A DNA stretch of 64,000 nucleotides from Eumeta japonica (taxonomy: Eukaryota; Arthropoda; Insecta; Lepidoptera; Psychidae): the NCBI GenBank assembly GCA_005406025.1, contig BGZK01000899.1:124001-188000 (forward strand), read 5' to 3'. The position numbers and the translations under genes are program-made. Shown here in pieces: positions 12,166 through 25,853 of this stretch (the stretch's first letter is position 1; the number at the start of each line of letters is the position of its first letter). The notes beneath the pieces were generated by a model. The model made no database searches and was not told where the DNA came from. It saw only the letters and a program-made list of their open reading frames with translations.

Positions 12166-13370
12166 GATTCAATTCAAATATACCTTTATTTCATATGTCA
12201 TTTTATGTAAATAACCCTTAAAATACTTCGCAAAAATTTAAGGGTTTACACTTCGGAAAGCAGTTTTTCCTAAATGAAAATGATCAAATAACTTAGGAAC
12301 TTAATTGTCCTAATGTCCATTTACAAAACCATAAATTATAGTGAAAATAAATATTTAAGCCTCCTTTTAAGACTGTCCATCAAATGGTATGACTTTTGCG
12401 TCGTTTTTATTTCACCCTCCAAAAGTCCGTCATAGTAGGTCTAGTAATAAAATATAAGTGAACTAAATTATAACTTGACGTAGAATAAAATTTTAAGTAA
12501 ATAGACCACAAAATGTTGAAAAATATCACTCTCAAATACTTTATATTATGAAATCATGTAATTTTCCAAAATGATTTGATTTTAATTCTATTCTAAACAT
12601 TAGTGCTAACGAATATTATTGGTTGTATTACCAACCATAAATATTGATTAGCAAGGTAGTTGTGATTTATACAATACAATTATGCAAAACGATAGTTTAA
12701 TTAATGGTTTTAAACTCAAAAGCTATTAATTTTGTATAAATCGCATATATTTAAACTACGTATTTATTCTAGCAAGTCTAAGTTTACTTCTCTAACTCCT
12801 ATTTTTTTAAAACATTTTATTTTACATCAACCTTACATGACTGAAATCGGAATAATACTGCATGCATCTAATGCTTTGCCCGCATACAATTTCGTCATTC
12901 TTCTAATTTACGCACCAACAGTAAGACCTTTTTTAGTTTTGTGGTAAAAATAACTTCAATTTATACCTTACTTTTATAAAAATATTGTGAAACAAAATAA
13001 AATAGTAATTGAAGTCACAAATAATCAATATCTAGCACAATTAATGAAATAGATTACTAATCGTATTGAGTCAGTGCGGAAATTAAATAATGATGACATA
13101 AAAAAATATCAGTTACACGTTTAAATTAATTTTGCATGATCTATTGATGCAAATGTAAATTTCTCTTCTCAATCTATATGAAAATATAAATATAAAATGT
13201 AAATCATAGATTGATGAACCGTTTTTAAACAAACTTTAATAGTTTGTTTAGATACAATTTTTGTATTGATTTTGTAGCGATTTTTTAGAATTATTTTAAA
13301 AGTTACTGTAGTCGTGTCTGTAGAAGATTCAAGGGAGTCCGATAATCGGCGAGTGCAGGTACAAGGTTGG
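12166..13370. other. Non-coding stretch, possible LINE 3' tail
   Basis: The phrase 'tacctttatttca' at about 12182 resembles the 'atctttatttc' terminus of the jockey-like LINE at 53133, but no adjoining coding match was found. The rest is AT-rich with no recognised feature. Confidence 0.35.
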
Positions 13371-13374
13371 TTTT

Positions 13375-13563
13375 CTACTGCTCGTTCGTAGTCTCAGTAC
13401 CCCATACAGGTGCGAAACCAGAGCGCGAATGATCTACCAACGTCAAACGATTGAACCGACGCTGTGCTGTTCGTTCATTGCCCGAATCTTCCCCTTCAAT
13501 TTCACATATTTTCCTTGCTGCTGCGGCTGCTTTACACTTTTGTTTACACAATGTTTTAACCAT
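13375..13563 (-). pseudogene. mariner-type transposase helix-turn-helix remnant
   Basis: A 62-codon frame reads 'AAAAARKICEIEGEDSGNER', then 'TAQRRFNRLTLVDHSRSG'. This matches the layout of the second N-terminal helix-turn-helix of mariner/SETMAR-type transposases ('A..A..ICE..GE.A..ERT.Q.WF..F..GD......RSGR'). The tryptophan and phenylalanine positions have decayed, and no catalytic region follows in any frame towards 13300. The initiating Met is probably fortuitous. It is an isolated fossil fragment unless the rest lies scattered. Not verified by alignment. Confidence 0.5.
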
Positions 13564-13564
13564 A

Positions 13565-15725
13565 CATTAATTTTATGTGTATCGTCCTCCATGCGTTTTA
13601 TCAAAACGTATTGCCCGTCAATTATTACAGACAGTATTGTTAATAGAAAATGAAAGAGTTGTACTCGTCATAGAACACGATGCTTGTTCTTGCAAGCTAC
13701 TTGTTACAATGACACGCATAAGAAGAAGCGTATGGATTTCAGTTAATAAAACCGACATTACTTATGAGACACACTCAACATATACCTTTGTTAATACCTT
13801 AAGTATATAATAATATGTTCACGACCATATTGATCGTGTGTCCAGTCGGCGAATTGTGAGAAACAAAACAAATTTTTATAATTAAGCATGGAGTAAAAGG
13901 AAAGACCGACAGGAAGATAAATCGAATAAAGACATTCAAAGGGCTTTTCTCGAACAGTTTTTTTTTTTTTTTGGTCCATAATTTGTATCTGAAGTTTGAA
14001 AAGACTAAAATGTGATGTAGCACACATCTTAATGTCGTTGAACAGCTCCGAGTAAATAAAATTTCAATTAACATTGCTAAAACAAAATGTGACCACCAAA
14101 GTTTTGAAGTAAATGGCGAATGTTTTTTTTTTTTCTTTACAGTCCGGTAACTTTTAAGTGTCATAATAAAAAACTTCCTCTCCTTATCTTCGACGAGCGG
14201 ATACATATTTAAGGTTTTCATTTTTCACTTTCTTATGAATGCTTTGTTTTTCAGTATTACTTCAGTAACGTTAAGAGAAATGAAATTAATTTCGTTTATT
14301 ATCAAATATTTGTATTATGTTGCAGTTCATATCAGGAGCTAAATAGAATTGTTACATTAGCTCTACCAACTTTATAGCATTTATATGAATTTGAAGCTAC
14401 TGTCCGTACATATAATATTTTTGACAAATTTTGAATATTCGTTTTATTGTTTACTGAACCAAACGCTACCTTTTTAAAATTCGCGTCTCTCTGCCTGTCT
14501 GTATGTTTTTTTTTTAACTCAAGAATGGTCAGACCGATTTTGTTAAAAATTAATATACAGTAAAAAAAATAATTTCTGCAATGATGGGCTTATATAGCTC
14601 ATTATTGCAGAAATAATTTTTTTTTACCTTTATTGAAACCATATGTGGTTTCAATAAAGGTATGAGTATGTTTCAAGAGTATGTTTGTTTGTTTGTCCGG
14701 GCTAATTTCGTTAATTCGACACGGCTGAACGAACTTTAATCACGTTTTAAATAGAAATGAATTGCCTCCTGCACTAAGAAACAGGATAGTTTTTATTTAT
14801 TTCTCTATCTAATATATGAAACGCATAAACGATATTTTTGTAAAATTTTGTCTTAAATATTTATTCCATGACGCACTTTTATCTATTCTTATTTTGACTC
14901 TTTCATTTTTACTTTGAATATCTATTGATAAAGTGTATGTTTGTTTGATTGTCTGAGTCAGTCTCCAAAAATACTGAATGGATTTTAATCAAATTTTGCA
15001 TAAAGATAGACTATAGCGAGTGAGCGTGTACTTTTTCTTTGCATAGGTATCTAAATCATTCATCCGATTACTACGAAACTGATGATATATCGTACGTGCA
15101 AGCGAAAGTGTTTCAAAAAACTAGCATATATATCCGATTTCTCGACTTCGTTTGCTTGTTCGTACTGTTGAATCGAACTAGTGAACTGACTCTAAAATTT
15201 CTTTACTAATAAGAAACTCCTTTGCGTAAAACAGGCTATTAAATCTATTTTACTCAGAAGCTAACGTATCTATTGGGCGGCGGTGATCACCTAGTCTAGT
15301 AGCGCGCGTGCTGGTTTTTCTTCGTAAAAGCTATAAAAAACTATTATAGTCCAGTTTATTTAATAACACAGCGAGACTGGAAGAGACTAGGAGTATGAGG
15401 GTGTGACCGGAGACTCACTACAGGTGCTGCTGGAACGAGCGCGCGGGAGCCGCGAGGCACTAGCTACTTCTAAATAAACCTCATGACAACGGTGAAGCCA
15501 TGGACAAAGGCTTAAAGGAATAAGAAGTATTTCTGGTGTCTGCATCTACGTTTTATTTATATGACCAAATAACTGACCTGCTTTATGAGATTTTCTTATT
15601 TATTTATGAGATAACTTGTATTAGAGCTTAGCGATGGGCATGCATTACTTGTTATTTTATGAGCGGCTTTCAAAGATTGAAAATTATTGTTTAATTTGAC
15701 ATTCAATACTATATTATATATAAAT
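13565..15725. other. Non-coding with hairpins and transposon debris
   Basis: The 140- and 78-codon frames on the - strand (13791-14221) run through poly-A/T tracts with no domain and are treated as chance. A loose hairpin lies at about 14566-14620 and a tight one at 14625-14662. 'gtttgtttgtttgtccggg' (about 14684) and 'tgtttgtttgattgtctgag' (about 14938) with their AT-rich followers resemble 3' parts of common moth repeats. Near 15268, 'tgggcggcggtgatcacct' looks like a fragment, in reverse, of the family at 49035. Confidence 0.4.
14625..14662. repeat. Short-loop inverted duplication
   Basis: The 17-bp arms tacctttattgaaacca and tggtttcaataaaggta are exact reverse complements around a 4-base centre, 'tatg'. 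No target-site duplication was seen. Confidence 0.8.
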
Positions 15726-15727
15726 AT

Positions 15728-15905
15728 TAGCTTTTGCTCGCGGCTCCGCTTACGTGTACGTTAAATCTTTCATCATTTGTATCAACCGATCACTATATTA
15801 ACCATGATTCCGATATATTCCTGCTTTCGATTTCAGACTTGGCTCCACTTTTGGTTCCAATTCTGGTGCCGACCTAGATTCCGTTTCTTTTCTAAATATA
15901 CACGA
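15728..15905 (+). repeat. Dispersed repeat 'agctttcgcccg', copy A
   Basis: It starts with agcttttgctcgcggctcc, then 'cttacgtgtacg', followed by a body rich in degenerate 'gattccga' and 'ttccaattctggtgcc' phrases. Related copies begin at 17848, 26254 and 52468 (+) and end at 28503 and 31601 (-), with terminal fragments at 16735 and 27777. Confidence 0.6.
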
Positions 15906-16734
15906 TTCGACAAATAACGAATTCTTTTATTTTTATAGCCATGCATGACGTTATCGACCACGGCCAGATAGCGGTCTTATTCACTATTCCATAAAAGAAA
16001 AACCCCATATTTTTGCACTGAAAACACACGTAATGCTGCAAATGTTTCTGTTAAGGAACGATGTTACTTACGTTATTGATGCTGATCTCGGTTCTGTTCG
16101 CGATTTAAACACCGACCCGATATTGAACTTCAGTCTCTCTTGAACATAATTGTTATTAATAACCAATCGGCAGAAATAATGAATTCGCTCTAAGATCGTA
16201 CAAGCAAAGTCGCGAACAAAAGTTAGTATCCTTAAAAATTATAGCCTATAAGTTATTCTGATGCATAAAGCATATCACTACACTTTTCGATAATTCTGTT
16301 CAGCTATTAAAGCCTGATTAGCCTGTGGAACAAAAATGAAAACAAACAAACTTTCACATTTATATATTAATATTAAATTGAAAAAATAAAATAAAAAATA
16401 CGAGTCGTGCACTTTAGGACTTTCCAAATACTTTCATGATTTCGGTAAATTAAAAATAACATTAGATATGCGTTCAACATAAAAGATTGTGTTTTCCAAC
16501 CGTGGTTTTATTACGGAGAATGTATAACCTAAATACTTTAGTTAAATAAAAAGCTATTTCTTTGTCTAACGTGCTTCAACGAACTAGGTATTTAGGTATT
16601 CGTCCAATTTTTGCGCCTAACTTCAAATTTATAACAGCTACTAAAAACATTATTCATAGTCTATTGCAACGAATTCGTTTTGTTTAGTGTTATGTCATAA
16701 CCATCGTAATCCGATTTATTTTTTTATTAAATAC

Positions 16735-16770
16735 CAGCTTTCAGCGTCTTCGCCCACGTAGTCTAAGCTC
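16735..16770 (+). repeat. Terminal fragment of the 'agctttcgcccg' repeat
   Basis: 'ccagctttcagcgtcttcgc' followed by 'ccacgtagtc' retains only the conserved end of the family. Confidence 0.45.
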
Positions 16771-17845
16771 CTCGCGTCTATTCCGCCATTTGCGTTTGCT
16801 TGGATTTATTTTTATTGTTTTAATTGTTAAATTATCTGATAAGATTTCTTATATTATCAGAAATATCATATATGGCAATGTAAACGAAAATCAAACATTT
16901 ATAGAAATAAACATATTCATCGCAATCCTTAGGGCAGCTTGTGAGAACGTTGACCGTACATTCACATCTTACTGTTTATTTACATACTTACTCCGCTGGG
17001 GAGCACGCGTTAGGTCCCCGCAAACGACAAACATTTATTTTATTTGATTAAAAATTAATGTTTTGTTGAGTCTGAATATTTCTATATATCGTATGTATAC
17101 ATCTATAAAGAAAATGTATATGTTTTATATCAGCTATCCGGTACCCATAGTACAAGCCTTATTCTTTAGTTCGACACTAGAGAGGGCTGTATCTATGCCC
17201 GAAGAGATTATTATTATTAATAGAACAGGATATATGCTATTCTTCAAGATGTAAGCTATTTTTATGGAAAATCTCATAAATCGGCAGACGCAAGACACGT
17301 TTATTGCTTCCTTGAATTTTTGTCCGCCTCTCCACCCTATTGAAAATATTTATATTAGTAGTAGCTATGACGTCGCGATTCCCGCGCCCGCTCCCGCCCC
17401 GTCTGTAGTGCTTCTCCTGCGACACCCTCGCCCCTGGTTTATTTCAGTCCGTTTCGTTCTTAAAAGAACTAAAGAATTATTACATTCTTAATAATTTCTT
17501 TAAAACCCTCAACAATCAACTAAATTAATAAGGAAAAATTAAAAATTCAGCGACATTGGTACTAAGATTTTTAATAACTTTCATTAAATTTATAACTACG
17601 TAACGGTAAAAATAATGTACCTTACTTTATCTTTCTTGGGAAAGCTATATCCATGCCAAATTTTATTAAAATCGCCTAAATTAGAAAAAATCTTAATCCT
17701 TTTCTCGGAACTCTAAAAATGTATCGTACACCCTTCCATTGACCTCCAAATATCTCCATATTAAATTTGATTTAAATCGTCTAAACTATAAAGATTCTTG
17801 ATAATTCTCACGGAACCCTAAAACCTTTAATAGCTTTTATTCCAC
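16771..17845. other. No supported gene
   Basis: Frames of 60-85 codons on both strands show no family and overlap each other. 'cggaactctaaaaatgtat' (about 17707) and 'cacggaaccctaaaac' (about 17809) look like stray ends of the 'gggttccgtac' repeat family. Confidence 0.35.
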
Positions 17846-17847
17846 AT

Positions 17848-18040
17848 AGCTTTAGCTCGCAGTTTTACCCATGTACACATAGAATGAATTCCCGCATTAC
17901 TTACATCGGCTGAATACATGTGTCTGTCATAATACCGATCTCGCCTCTTCATCCTCGATTTCGTCTCGATCTAGATCGCGATTCTGCTGCTGCTCCCGAT
18001 CCCAATCTTGTTTCCGTTTATCACTGTTACCACCTAGATT
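17848..18040 (+). repeat. Dispersed repeat 'agctttcgcccg', copy B
   Basis: The diverged end 'agctttagctcgcag' is followed by the family's characteristic body of degenerate units, 'ccgatctcgcctc', 'cctcgatttcgtctcgat', 'cgcgattctgctgctgctcc', at about 17936-18000. Confidence 0.5.
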
Positions 18041-21000
18041 AAAATTCCGATATTTTTTTCAATTTACAAGTGTTTTACAATTCTCACGCAGGAACCCTAA
18101 ATATTTTCGAGATAAAAAGTAATTGAATGAACCCCAATTTGATTCTCTACCTTCCAGTGATATCTTTCTCTGGCTTTATAAATACAGCCGCTCTGAAGAT
18201 ATCCTAGACAAACAGATAGACAAATAGACAAAAATTTTAAAATTGTGCTTGATACGTATAAATAACTTTATGAACTTAAATAAAAACGTAGTTATTTTGA
18301 AATCACAGTCCGGTACTTAATTTTATTTGTGTGTAGATTAAACATGTACATTTTCTACAATGGATGTCCGATAATTTATAACTGTTGCTGACATGTTTTC
18401 ACTAAAATAAACGATGTATCTAATCTAAAAAATATGTACATTGTGGCACTTTTTTTAATTATTCCACTCATCATTTTGACAATTTTCGCAACACAAATCT
18501 TAAATTACATTTACGTGGGTCTATCTATAGTTGTGCGAGTGTTTATCTGTATAAAGAAAATATAGCATTTGCCTAATTAACCATGTGACCATATAGGCCT
18601 CTTAACAAATTGCTTTTCCAATTCAGTTACAAAGAAAGGTAATATCAGTTTCGAAAGTAATGGTTAATTTATTAAACTGAGAAGTTAACGATAAGACAAA
18701 TCATTTCTGAAGCTCTTTTTTTGGATGATAATCTATTTTATGATTTCAATGCTTAGCGATAAAAAGAAATAATACTAGCAAACGATGCATCGGAATCAGG
18801 CGACGGACAGTCTACGCCTCGGATATTCCTGTAGAAATCACAACATAGTAAAAACCGGCTTTATGTGGTAAAGTTGGGGTGTAAAATATTAAATAACAAA
18901 GCGCTGAAAATTGCCCGAACGAAGCTTAGGGTGACCGTTTAACATCTTTAATAATTCAAGGGGCGCGGTGTTGCGCAACTCCGAAATTTACAGAGCGCAG
19001 CAACAGCCCGAATTTACTTAACGAAATTTATTTTTTGATAAAATAAACCCTGTACATTTGAATAATATCTTTTTCCGGTCGCGGCGCTATCATATGAAGC
19101 GCGTCTCTGATTTGACATTTGTTGATTGATTGGGGAGACGGTAGGTAGATTTCGCAAAAGTTTTCACAGCAACGTTTTATGATAGGTATGTCATATATGA
19201 ATCGCGAGAAGACTTGAATATGCAATATGCATAAAATAAAAACTAAGTTCAAAAATCACTTGAACATTTTAAATTGTTTACAGGATAATAGGACTGATAT
19301 ATCATTAAAAATAAACTTTTAAGCTGGGATGTACAGCGTAAAAAAACTTATACAATAATTATAACTATAACTTTGACAGTAACGATCCATTTATTCATCC
19401 AATTTATAATACATTTTTAAATTTTTCCATCATTTACGTACATTTTCTGTGTACGATTGCAGACACATTTATCGCCCTTTTTTTATTCGAGAAAATTGTT
19501 CAGTATAGGTCAGGAGTGTATAATTTTTAGCGTCACTTGTGCTGTGACATATCTCGGCCATTCCCCCGGCCGCTGTCCGGCTTCGCAATATATTTTTTCG
19601 ATTGACAGGCCTGCCGCAGCTTTTTTTTTTATCAATATTCCGTCTAGCCGCTCTACAAGCACGTACCCTCTAACTCGTTAAAGTGAACACATCGGCGACA
19701 TTTATTTTATTTTTATTGCCTCGCTTACATATTTGCGACGGGCCTCCGTCACGTGCTGAATACTTAATGTCAGAGCGTAAAAATGAAAAAAAAAAGGTTC
19801 GACGAAATAATTTAATTTTAAGGCCCGATACACAAATTTTCCCCGAGAAACTCTATTACCGTTCGTCCGCCCTGTGTAAATTTAAAACAGGATAACTCCT
19901 AATTACATCCAATATCAAAATGATTTTAACAGAAATTAATAAACAATTTTTCTAAAATACCACTATGATTTCCCTTTTCTGAATCTTGTAATAAAAAATA
20001 ATTATTTCCGATTTTTTTATGTGAAGTACAAATGCATTTTATTTGGTTTCTTAATAACGAATAAAACTACTATTGTAGTAATATTATTGTAATATTATCT
20101 TCGATTTCTTTTTAGAAAGCCGCCAAGAATTTTGAGCTTAGAGGCCCCATCTAACGCAATAACATTTGAAATGGCCTGACTTAGATTAATTAAAGGCCAG
20201 TTTCATAGTAACTGGCTGTTACAATATCTACCTTTATTTAAATTTTACCCGTATTATACGAGTAAAGGCCGATATCTGTTAAATGCTAAATAATTTTTGA
20301 TTCGATTTTATTTTTAACAAATAATTGTTTTTAAAAATTAGTGTACTATTTTAAATCTCATAATATATTATTCAGACTCGAAATGCATGTATCATTATCA
20401 AATGTGATAGATTATGGTAATAAATTTATTTTGATTTTCACTAAAAATTTGTAAATGCCTTAAATTAAATAAGAACGATTTTCTCCTCTCGATGCTGTTT
20501 ATTAAATTTTTCCAAGAACGAAAAATCGTATTCACTTAAACCGTTTTCTAATAAAATTAGATTTTTTCTAAGATAAATACATGGAATTGTCCTAATAACT
20601 AATAAGAATAAATAAATATCATATCAATGATGTTGGTTATCATTAAGTCGTCACTGTAAGCTGAACTTCTAAGAACTTCTATTTATAGACACATCAATAT
20701 CACCAACAGACAGTATAGTCAGTAAAACTTATCCCTTAGCTATTTCGGCAACACGTTAGCATTCTCGCTCTGTGAGGCGATAGCCGAAGTTATAATATTG
20801 TTAATAGTTTTATAATATTGTTAATAATAAATGTTAATATTATTGGTTTTGCCTATGAAAAAACTGAAAATTATTTAAAATAATGACGAGACTATATTGC
20901 AAAACAAGTAAACGATCCGTTTATAAAATTTCTGGCGCAATTGAGCATCGTACGTCGAGGTACTTAACTTGGAGCAGCCGTAAATGAACAAAATATAGAT

Positions 21001-24000
21001 AGCTTATAGACAGATATATATGGATAGATATGTATTTTTTTTTGTTTACTAAGGATGGCTTAGTAAAGTAAGTCTTATTAAACATGCCGTTTTTGGATGA
21101 ATAATATTATTTACTCCCACTGTTTATCAGACAGAGGCTCACCTTGATCACAATGACCGCGACGTCACGTGAGTTGTAGGGCCAAACATCGCTACATGAA
21201 GTAATATTTTATGTAGATATGATAATTATGGTGTAATTGACTTAGGCAATGAACTGTATGATGGATACCACAGTATTTAAAATCTATATTTGTAAATAAA
21301 AACATTGAAACAAAATATAAGTCGGAGACGCTTCAATCTGGTTTTCTATTTGTCATGAATTTGTCATTATAATAACCCATACATGAGTATTGGGTTATTA
21401 CTAATGTAATAACCCATTTTTTTTCTTCTGATTCAGACGCCTAATTTATATCCTAGATAACCTTTAGTGTTGACGAATCCGTCAATGAAGAAGCCATACT
21501 CGTACATGAGTTTGAGTTATTATAAAATTTTACTTTCACATAATTTTCTTTTTAAATAATTTCCAGTGAGATCAATCTAAATCGACGAGAGAATTAAAAT
21601 TTAGGACCCTCTCAGTGGAGTAAGTGTTGAGGAAAAATACGCACATAATGATTTTTTGCGCACCGCACCGATACCGCATTAATTGCTAAATTGCCAAGTT
21701 TCGGCGTCTGCGTACGAAACGTGTTTAATTAAACTGTTCTGATTTAATTCATGTTTATATGTACATTAGTGTTATAATATACTGTAAGTTTCTATTGGTT
21801 TGTTTGAAACATTTGAAGCATAAGTACGCTAAGTTTGTTTAATTTTAATTGTTTTATTCTCCATTCTGATTTCTATGATTAGACCATATACCGCATTTTT
21901 ACCAAAAGCATGTCTACTGAGCGAATTCAATTGTTCAAAATTGTTAACACATAAAATATTTTTTTACAATTATTAGAAATTTAATTTTAGTATTAAATCG
22001 TAGACGAATTGTGTTATATTTCGTCCTATATTTTTCTATATCATTCATAGTTCATGAACAAAAGGACCGATCAGACGTGATTTGCATTGTACATTATTAC
22101 TGATACTGCTGTTGTTATTATTATTAGAGCGATGTGAACTTATATTCATTGTAACCATTTATTAAAAAAATAAAAAGTAAACGCGTTTGTATGCGTCTTG
22201 CTCCTTTTATTATTTCCATCGTTCGAAAAAGAAAAAAAATGATGCCCCCCTCGCCGCAGACAATACAGATGAAATTAAGGAACAATACTTTTCTTCCGAA
22301 AGGCCGAGATAGTCCCGACATTGTTCGCTCCCGACAAAGCGGTGAAGGTTTAATATTAAAGTTCTCAGTCTTACATTCTGTGGCGCCGTCATCGAATTCA
22401 CCCCTTAGCATCGCGAGGGCGCCAATTCTAAAACGATGACATAAATTAACTGCACGCGCGTCATAAAGTAAGCATTATTCAAAAAATGGCGACTCCATGT
22501 ATTAAGCCGTAACATATTTACTTCAAATAATTTTATTAACAACCAACTGTACGTACCGCTCAGCGCAGGTAAACATAGAACAAATTCCTCCGTTCGTAAC
22601 ATAAAGCGATGTCGCTTTTAATCACGTTTATCGATAATTATTAAAGTAAAACTGCTTTAAGCGCAGTCCGAAATTAACTGCAAACTTTTGTCAGGCGGAA
22701 GTAAACGTTCTATAAATCTATACTCTGTTCACGCATTTTATGAATTTATGGTTTGAATATCGAAATCGTTACCAAATCAGAAATATTCTAATTTGAATTG
22801 ACCGATATTTAAGAATAGCAACTTCGTCAGTTTTATGCTTCGTAACTTTCGTACCCGCTCATATATTTATTAACTATGATATGCTCGCGAATTTGCCCGG
22901 ATTAGTATAGGTGATGTTCTAGTTTTTTTTTTTTTTATTTCGAACGATCTCTCAATCTCGATCCCGGTCTATACTATTTAAGTCCAGCATGACTAATTGA
23001 TTTTAAATTTAGCAGCAACATCTATTACGGCGCTAAACAAAAAGTTTTACTTCGATCGCTGATAAAGGTTACATAGAGCTCTAGTTTTGCTTTTCCCTCG
23101 ACGCTGTCTACAAAACGATCTGTTCGAGTCGCTGAAATTTCTAGTGGCATGAAAAGGGCGATATCCAGTGACCCGAATTTTTCTTAGCGAATCTTAATTG
23201 TTCTCAATTCCTTCGACTCCTTGGTCGAAATCGAAAAGGTCGGAACAAGATTTGTTTGGAAAGTACCCGGAAAACTTTATTTGGAGGAGTGGCACTATGA
23301 AGGGTTACCTCAGGCGCAGTACGTAGACCTACCTACGTACGATATTGAATTCAATTTGTGATTTGTCTAAAGCTGTTTTCTTATCTTACATCAAATGAAA
23401 TAAGTCGATTTAAAGTCCAATATTATGCCTATTTCATTATAAACTAAATGATACAAGTTATAGTAAACCCATACCGACGGGATGACAATATTCTCCTTTC
23501 CGTCCCAAAACCTCGATATGCCTCCGATATTCTGCCTTATTCTATTCCTTTCAAAATTCTCAAAGTTCAACGTTCACGGAAATTAAAAACAAAATACCCC
23601 TAGTGTGGTACTGACATATAGGATCCCAAGACGGGTTTGACTAGGCAGTCCCATTTAGTCGTTGGGTATTGATTGATTGCTGTGTTGCCAGTTACTATCA
23701 AATATGGCTTAAATTACATTTAACTATAAGGTAATTTAACATACCTCTCTACTTTAAGTTTGTGCATTTAAAATTATTGTATTATTGTTGATTTTTAATT
23801 AGTCTATTTCAACAAATAATTTATGATAATGTATTTTTATTAGAAAGTTGAAAAATCATGACATCGGGCGATGTCTACAAATACAAGTTTTATGAATAAA
23901 ATAATAAATCCTGTATTTATTTTTCATTTTTATTTACCTTCTGCCTTAAGAAAAAGTTTTTTTCTAAAAAGATTTGCATTAAAAAATAAACTTTCTAGTT

Positions 24001-24320
24001 AAAACCTATTAATTTGAATATGGTTTTATAAATTTCATTCAATATTAGCATACTATATGTTTCTTGTTCCGTCCGCAAGATTATTAAAACCGTAAATTTA
24101 CATTCATACAGTGTACTAACGCCTACATTTCACCACTCTTAGCTCTTCATTTTTTTTAATTTAGCTACGAATAATTGTATACGTGTGTAGGTATTTAAAT
24201 TTGTTTAGCAAACTGTTATCTTTTTATTACTTTATTTCCCCGGTCCCATCCAATCCATTTTCGTTAGCCCGTTACTACCTGGTCACTAAATACTACTCTA
24301 CTGAGCTATGCTCTGGTACT
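18041..24320. other. Long stretch without a supported gene
   Basis: No coding sequence or RNA gene could be supported in these 6.3 kb. CpG-bearing patches occur at about 19545-19760 and 22230-22620, where frames of 60-95 codons overlap on opposite strands without recognisable domains. 'aataaccca' occurs three times near 21375-21415, two of them as a small hairpin. 'ttataatattgttaata' is duplicated at about 20789-20830. Otherwise nothing stands out. Confidence 0.4.
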
Positions 24321-25853
24321 ATCTTTTATTTCAGATTGAGGTATTACAATCGTATAATTGTTAGCCATTATATTGAACTATACTTTTTATCAAAAAATTG
24401 TAAATAATTGTATCGTTCTAAAGCAACAACACTCTTTTTACTTTTTTGACTATTCTGTTAAGCTAAGCCCTCGCAAAATCTTTTATTTCAGATTGAGGTG
24501 TTACAATTGTATAATTGCTAGCCATTATATTGAACTATACTTTTTATCAAAAAATTGTAAATAATTGTATCGTTCTAAAGCAACAACACTCTTTTTACTT
24601 TTTTGACTATTCTGTTAAGCTAAACTCTCGCAAAATCTTTTATTTCAGATTGAGGTGTTAAAATTGTATAATTGTTAGCCATTATATTGAACTATACTTT
24701 TTATCAAAAAATTGTAAATAATTGTATCGTTCTAAAGCAACAACACTCTTTTTACTTTTTTGACTATTCTGTTAAGCTAAGCCCTCGCAAAATCTTTTAT
24801 TTCAGATTGAGGTGTTACAATTGTATAATTGTTAGCCATTATATTGAACTATACTTTTTATCAAAAAATTGTAAATAATTGTATCGTTCTAAAGCAACAA
24901 CACTCTTTTTACTTTTTTGACTATTCTGTTAAGCTAAGCCCTCACAAAATCTTTTATTTCAGATTGAGGTGTTACAATTGTATAATTGTTAGCCATTATA
25001 TTGAACTATACTTTTTATCAAAAAATTGTAAATAATTGTATCGTTCTAAAGCAACAACACTCTTTTTACTTTTTTGACTATTCTGTTAAGCTAAGCCCTC
25101 GCAAAATCTTTTATTTCAGATTGAGGTGTTACAATTGTATAATTGTTAGCCATTATATTGAACTATACTTTTTATCAAAAAATTGTAAATAATTGTATCG
25201 TTCTAAAGCAACAACACTCTTTTTACTTTTTTGACTATTCTGTTAAGCTAAGCCCTCGCAAAATCTTTTATTTCAGATTGAGGTGTTACAATTGTATAAT
25301 TGTTAGCCATTATATTGAACTATACTTTTTATCAAAAAATTGTAAATAATTGTATCGTTCTAAAGCAACAACACTCTTTTTACTTTTTTGACTATTCTGT
25401 TAAGCTAAGCCCACACAAAATCTTTTATTTCAGATTGAGGTGTTACAATTGTATAATTGTTAGCCATTATATTGAACTATACTTTTTATCAAAAAATTGT
25501 AAATAATTGTATCGTTCTAAAGCAACAACACTCTTTTTACTTTTTGACTATTCTGTTAAGCTAAGCCCTCGCAAAATCTTTTATTTCAGATTGAGGTGTT
25601 ACAATTGTATAATTGTTAGCCATTATATTGAACTATACTTTTATCAAAAAATTGTAAATAATTGTATCGTTCTAAAGCAACAACACTCTTTTTACTTTTT
25701 TGACTATTCTGTTAAGCTAAGCCCTCGCAAAATCTTTTATTTCAGATTGAGGTGTTACAATTGTATAATTGTTAGCCATTACACCAAACTGTTTTTCTAT
25801 AGTCAAAAATTGTAAATAATTTTATCACTCTAAAGTATTACTTTTTTGACTAC
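24321..25853 (+). repeat. 157-bp satellite array, ten units
   Basis: Unit starts, set at 'atcttttatttcagattgag', fall at 24321, 24478, 24635, 24792, 24949, 25106, 25263, 25420, 25576 and 25732. That is seven exact 157-bp steps, then two of 156 bp, each explained by one lost T. Internal units differ at only a few sites (for example 'gccctcgc' versus 'gccctcac' or 'gcccacac'). The first unit and the last (after about 25780) are more diverged, as expected at array edges. The unit is AT-rich, has a near-palindrome 'acaattgtataattgt', and ends with an acceptor-like 'ttttatttcag'. The repeated 68-codon frames inside it are a by-product of periodicity, not genes. Confidence 0.97.

Noticed and set aside
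13791..14221. 140-codon frame on the - strand
   Set aside because: It is Lys/Phe/Thr-rich and runs through long A/T tracts, has no domain, and overlaps a second equally long frame.
24358..25815. Seven or more near-identical 68-codon frames, looking like a tandem gene family
   Set aside because: Each is the same chance frame in a 157-bp non-coding satellite unit; the spacing equals the unit length and the peptide is an AT-driven Tyr/Phe/Ile string.
24321..25853. Regularly spaced repeats suggesting a CRISPR array
   Set aside because: The whole 157-bp unit is repeated with no variable spacers, and the sequence is eukaryotic.
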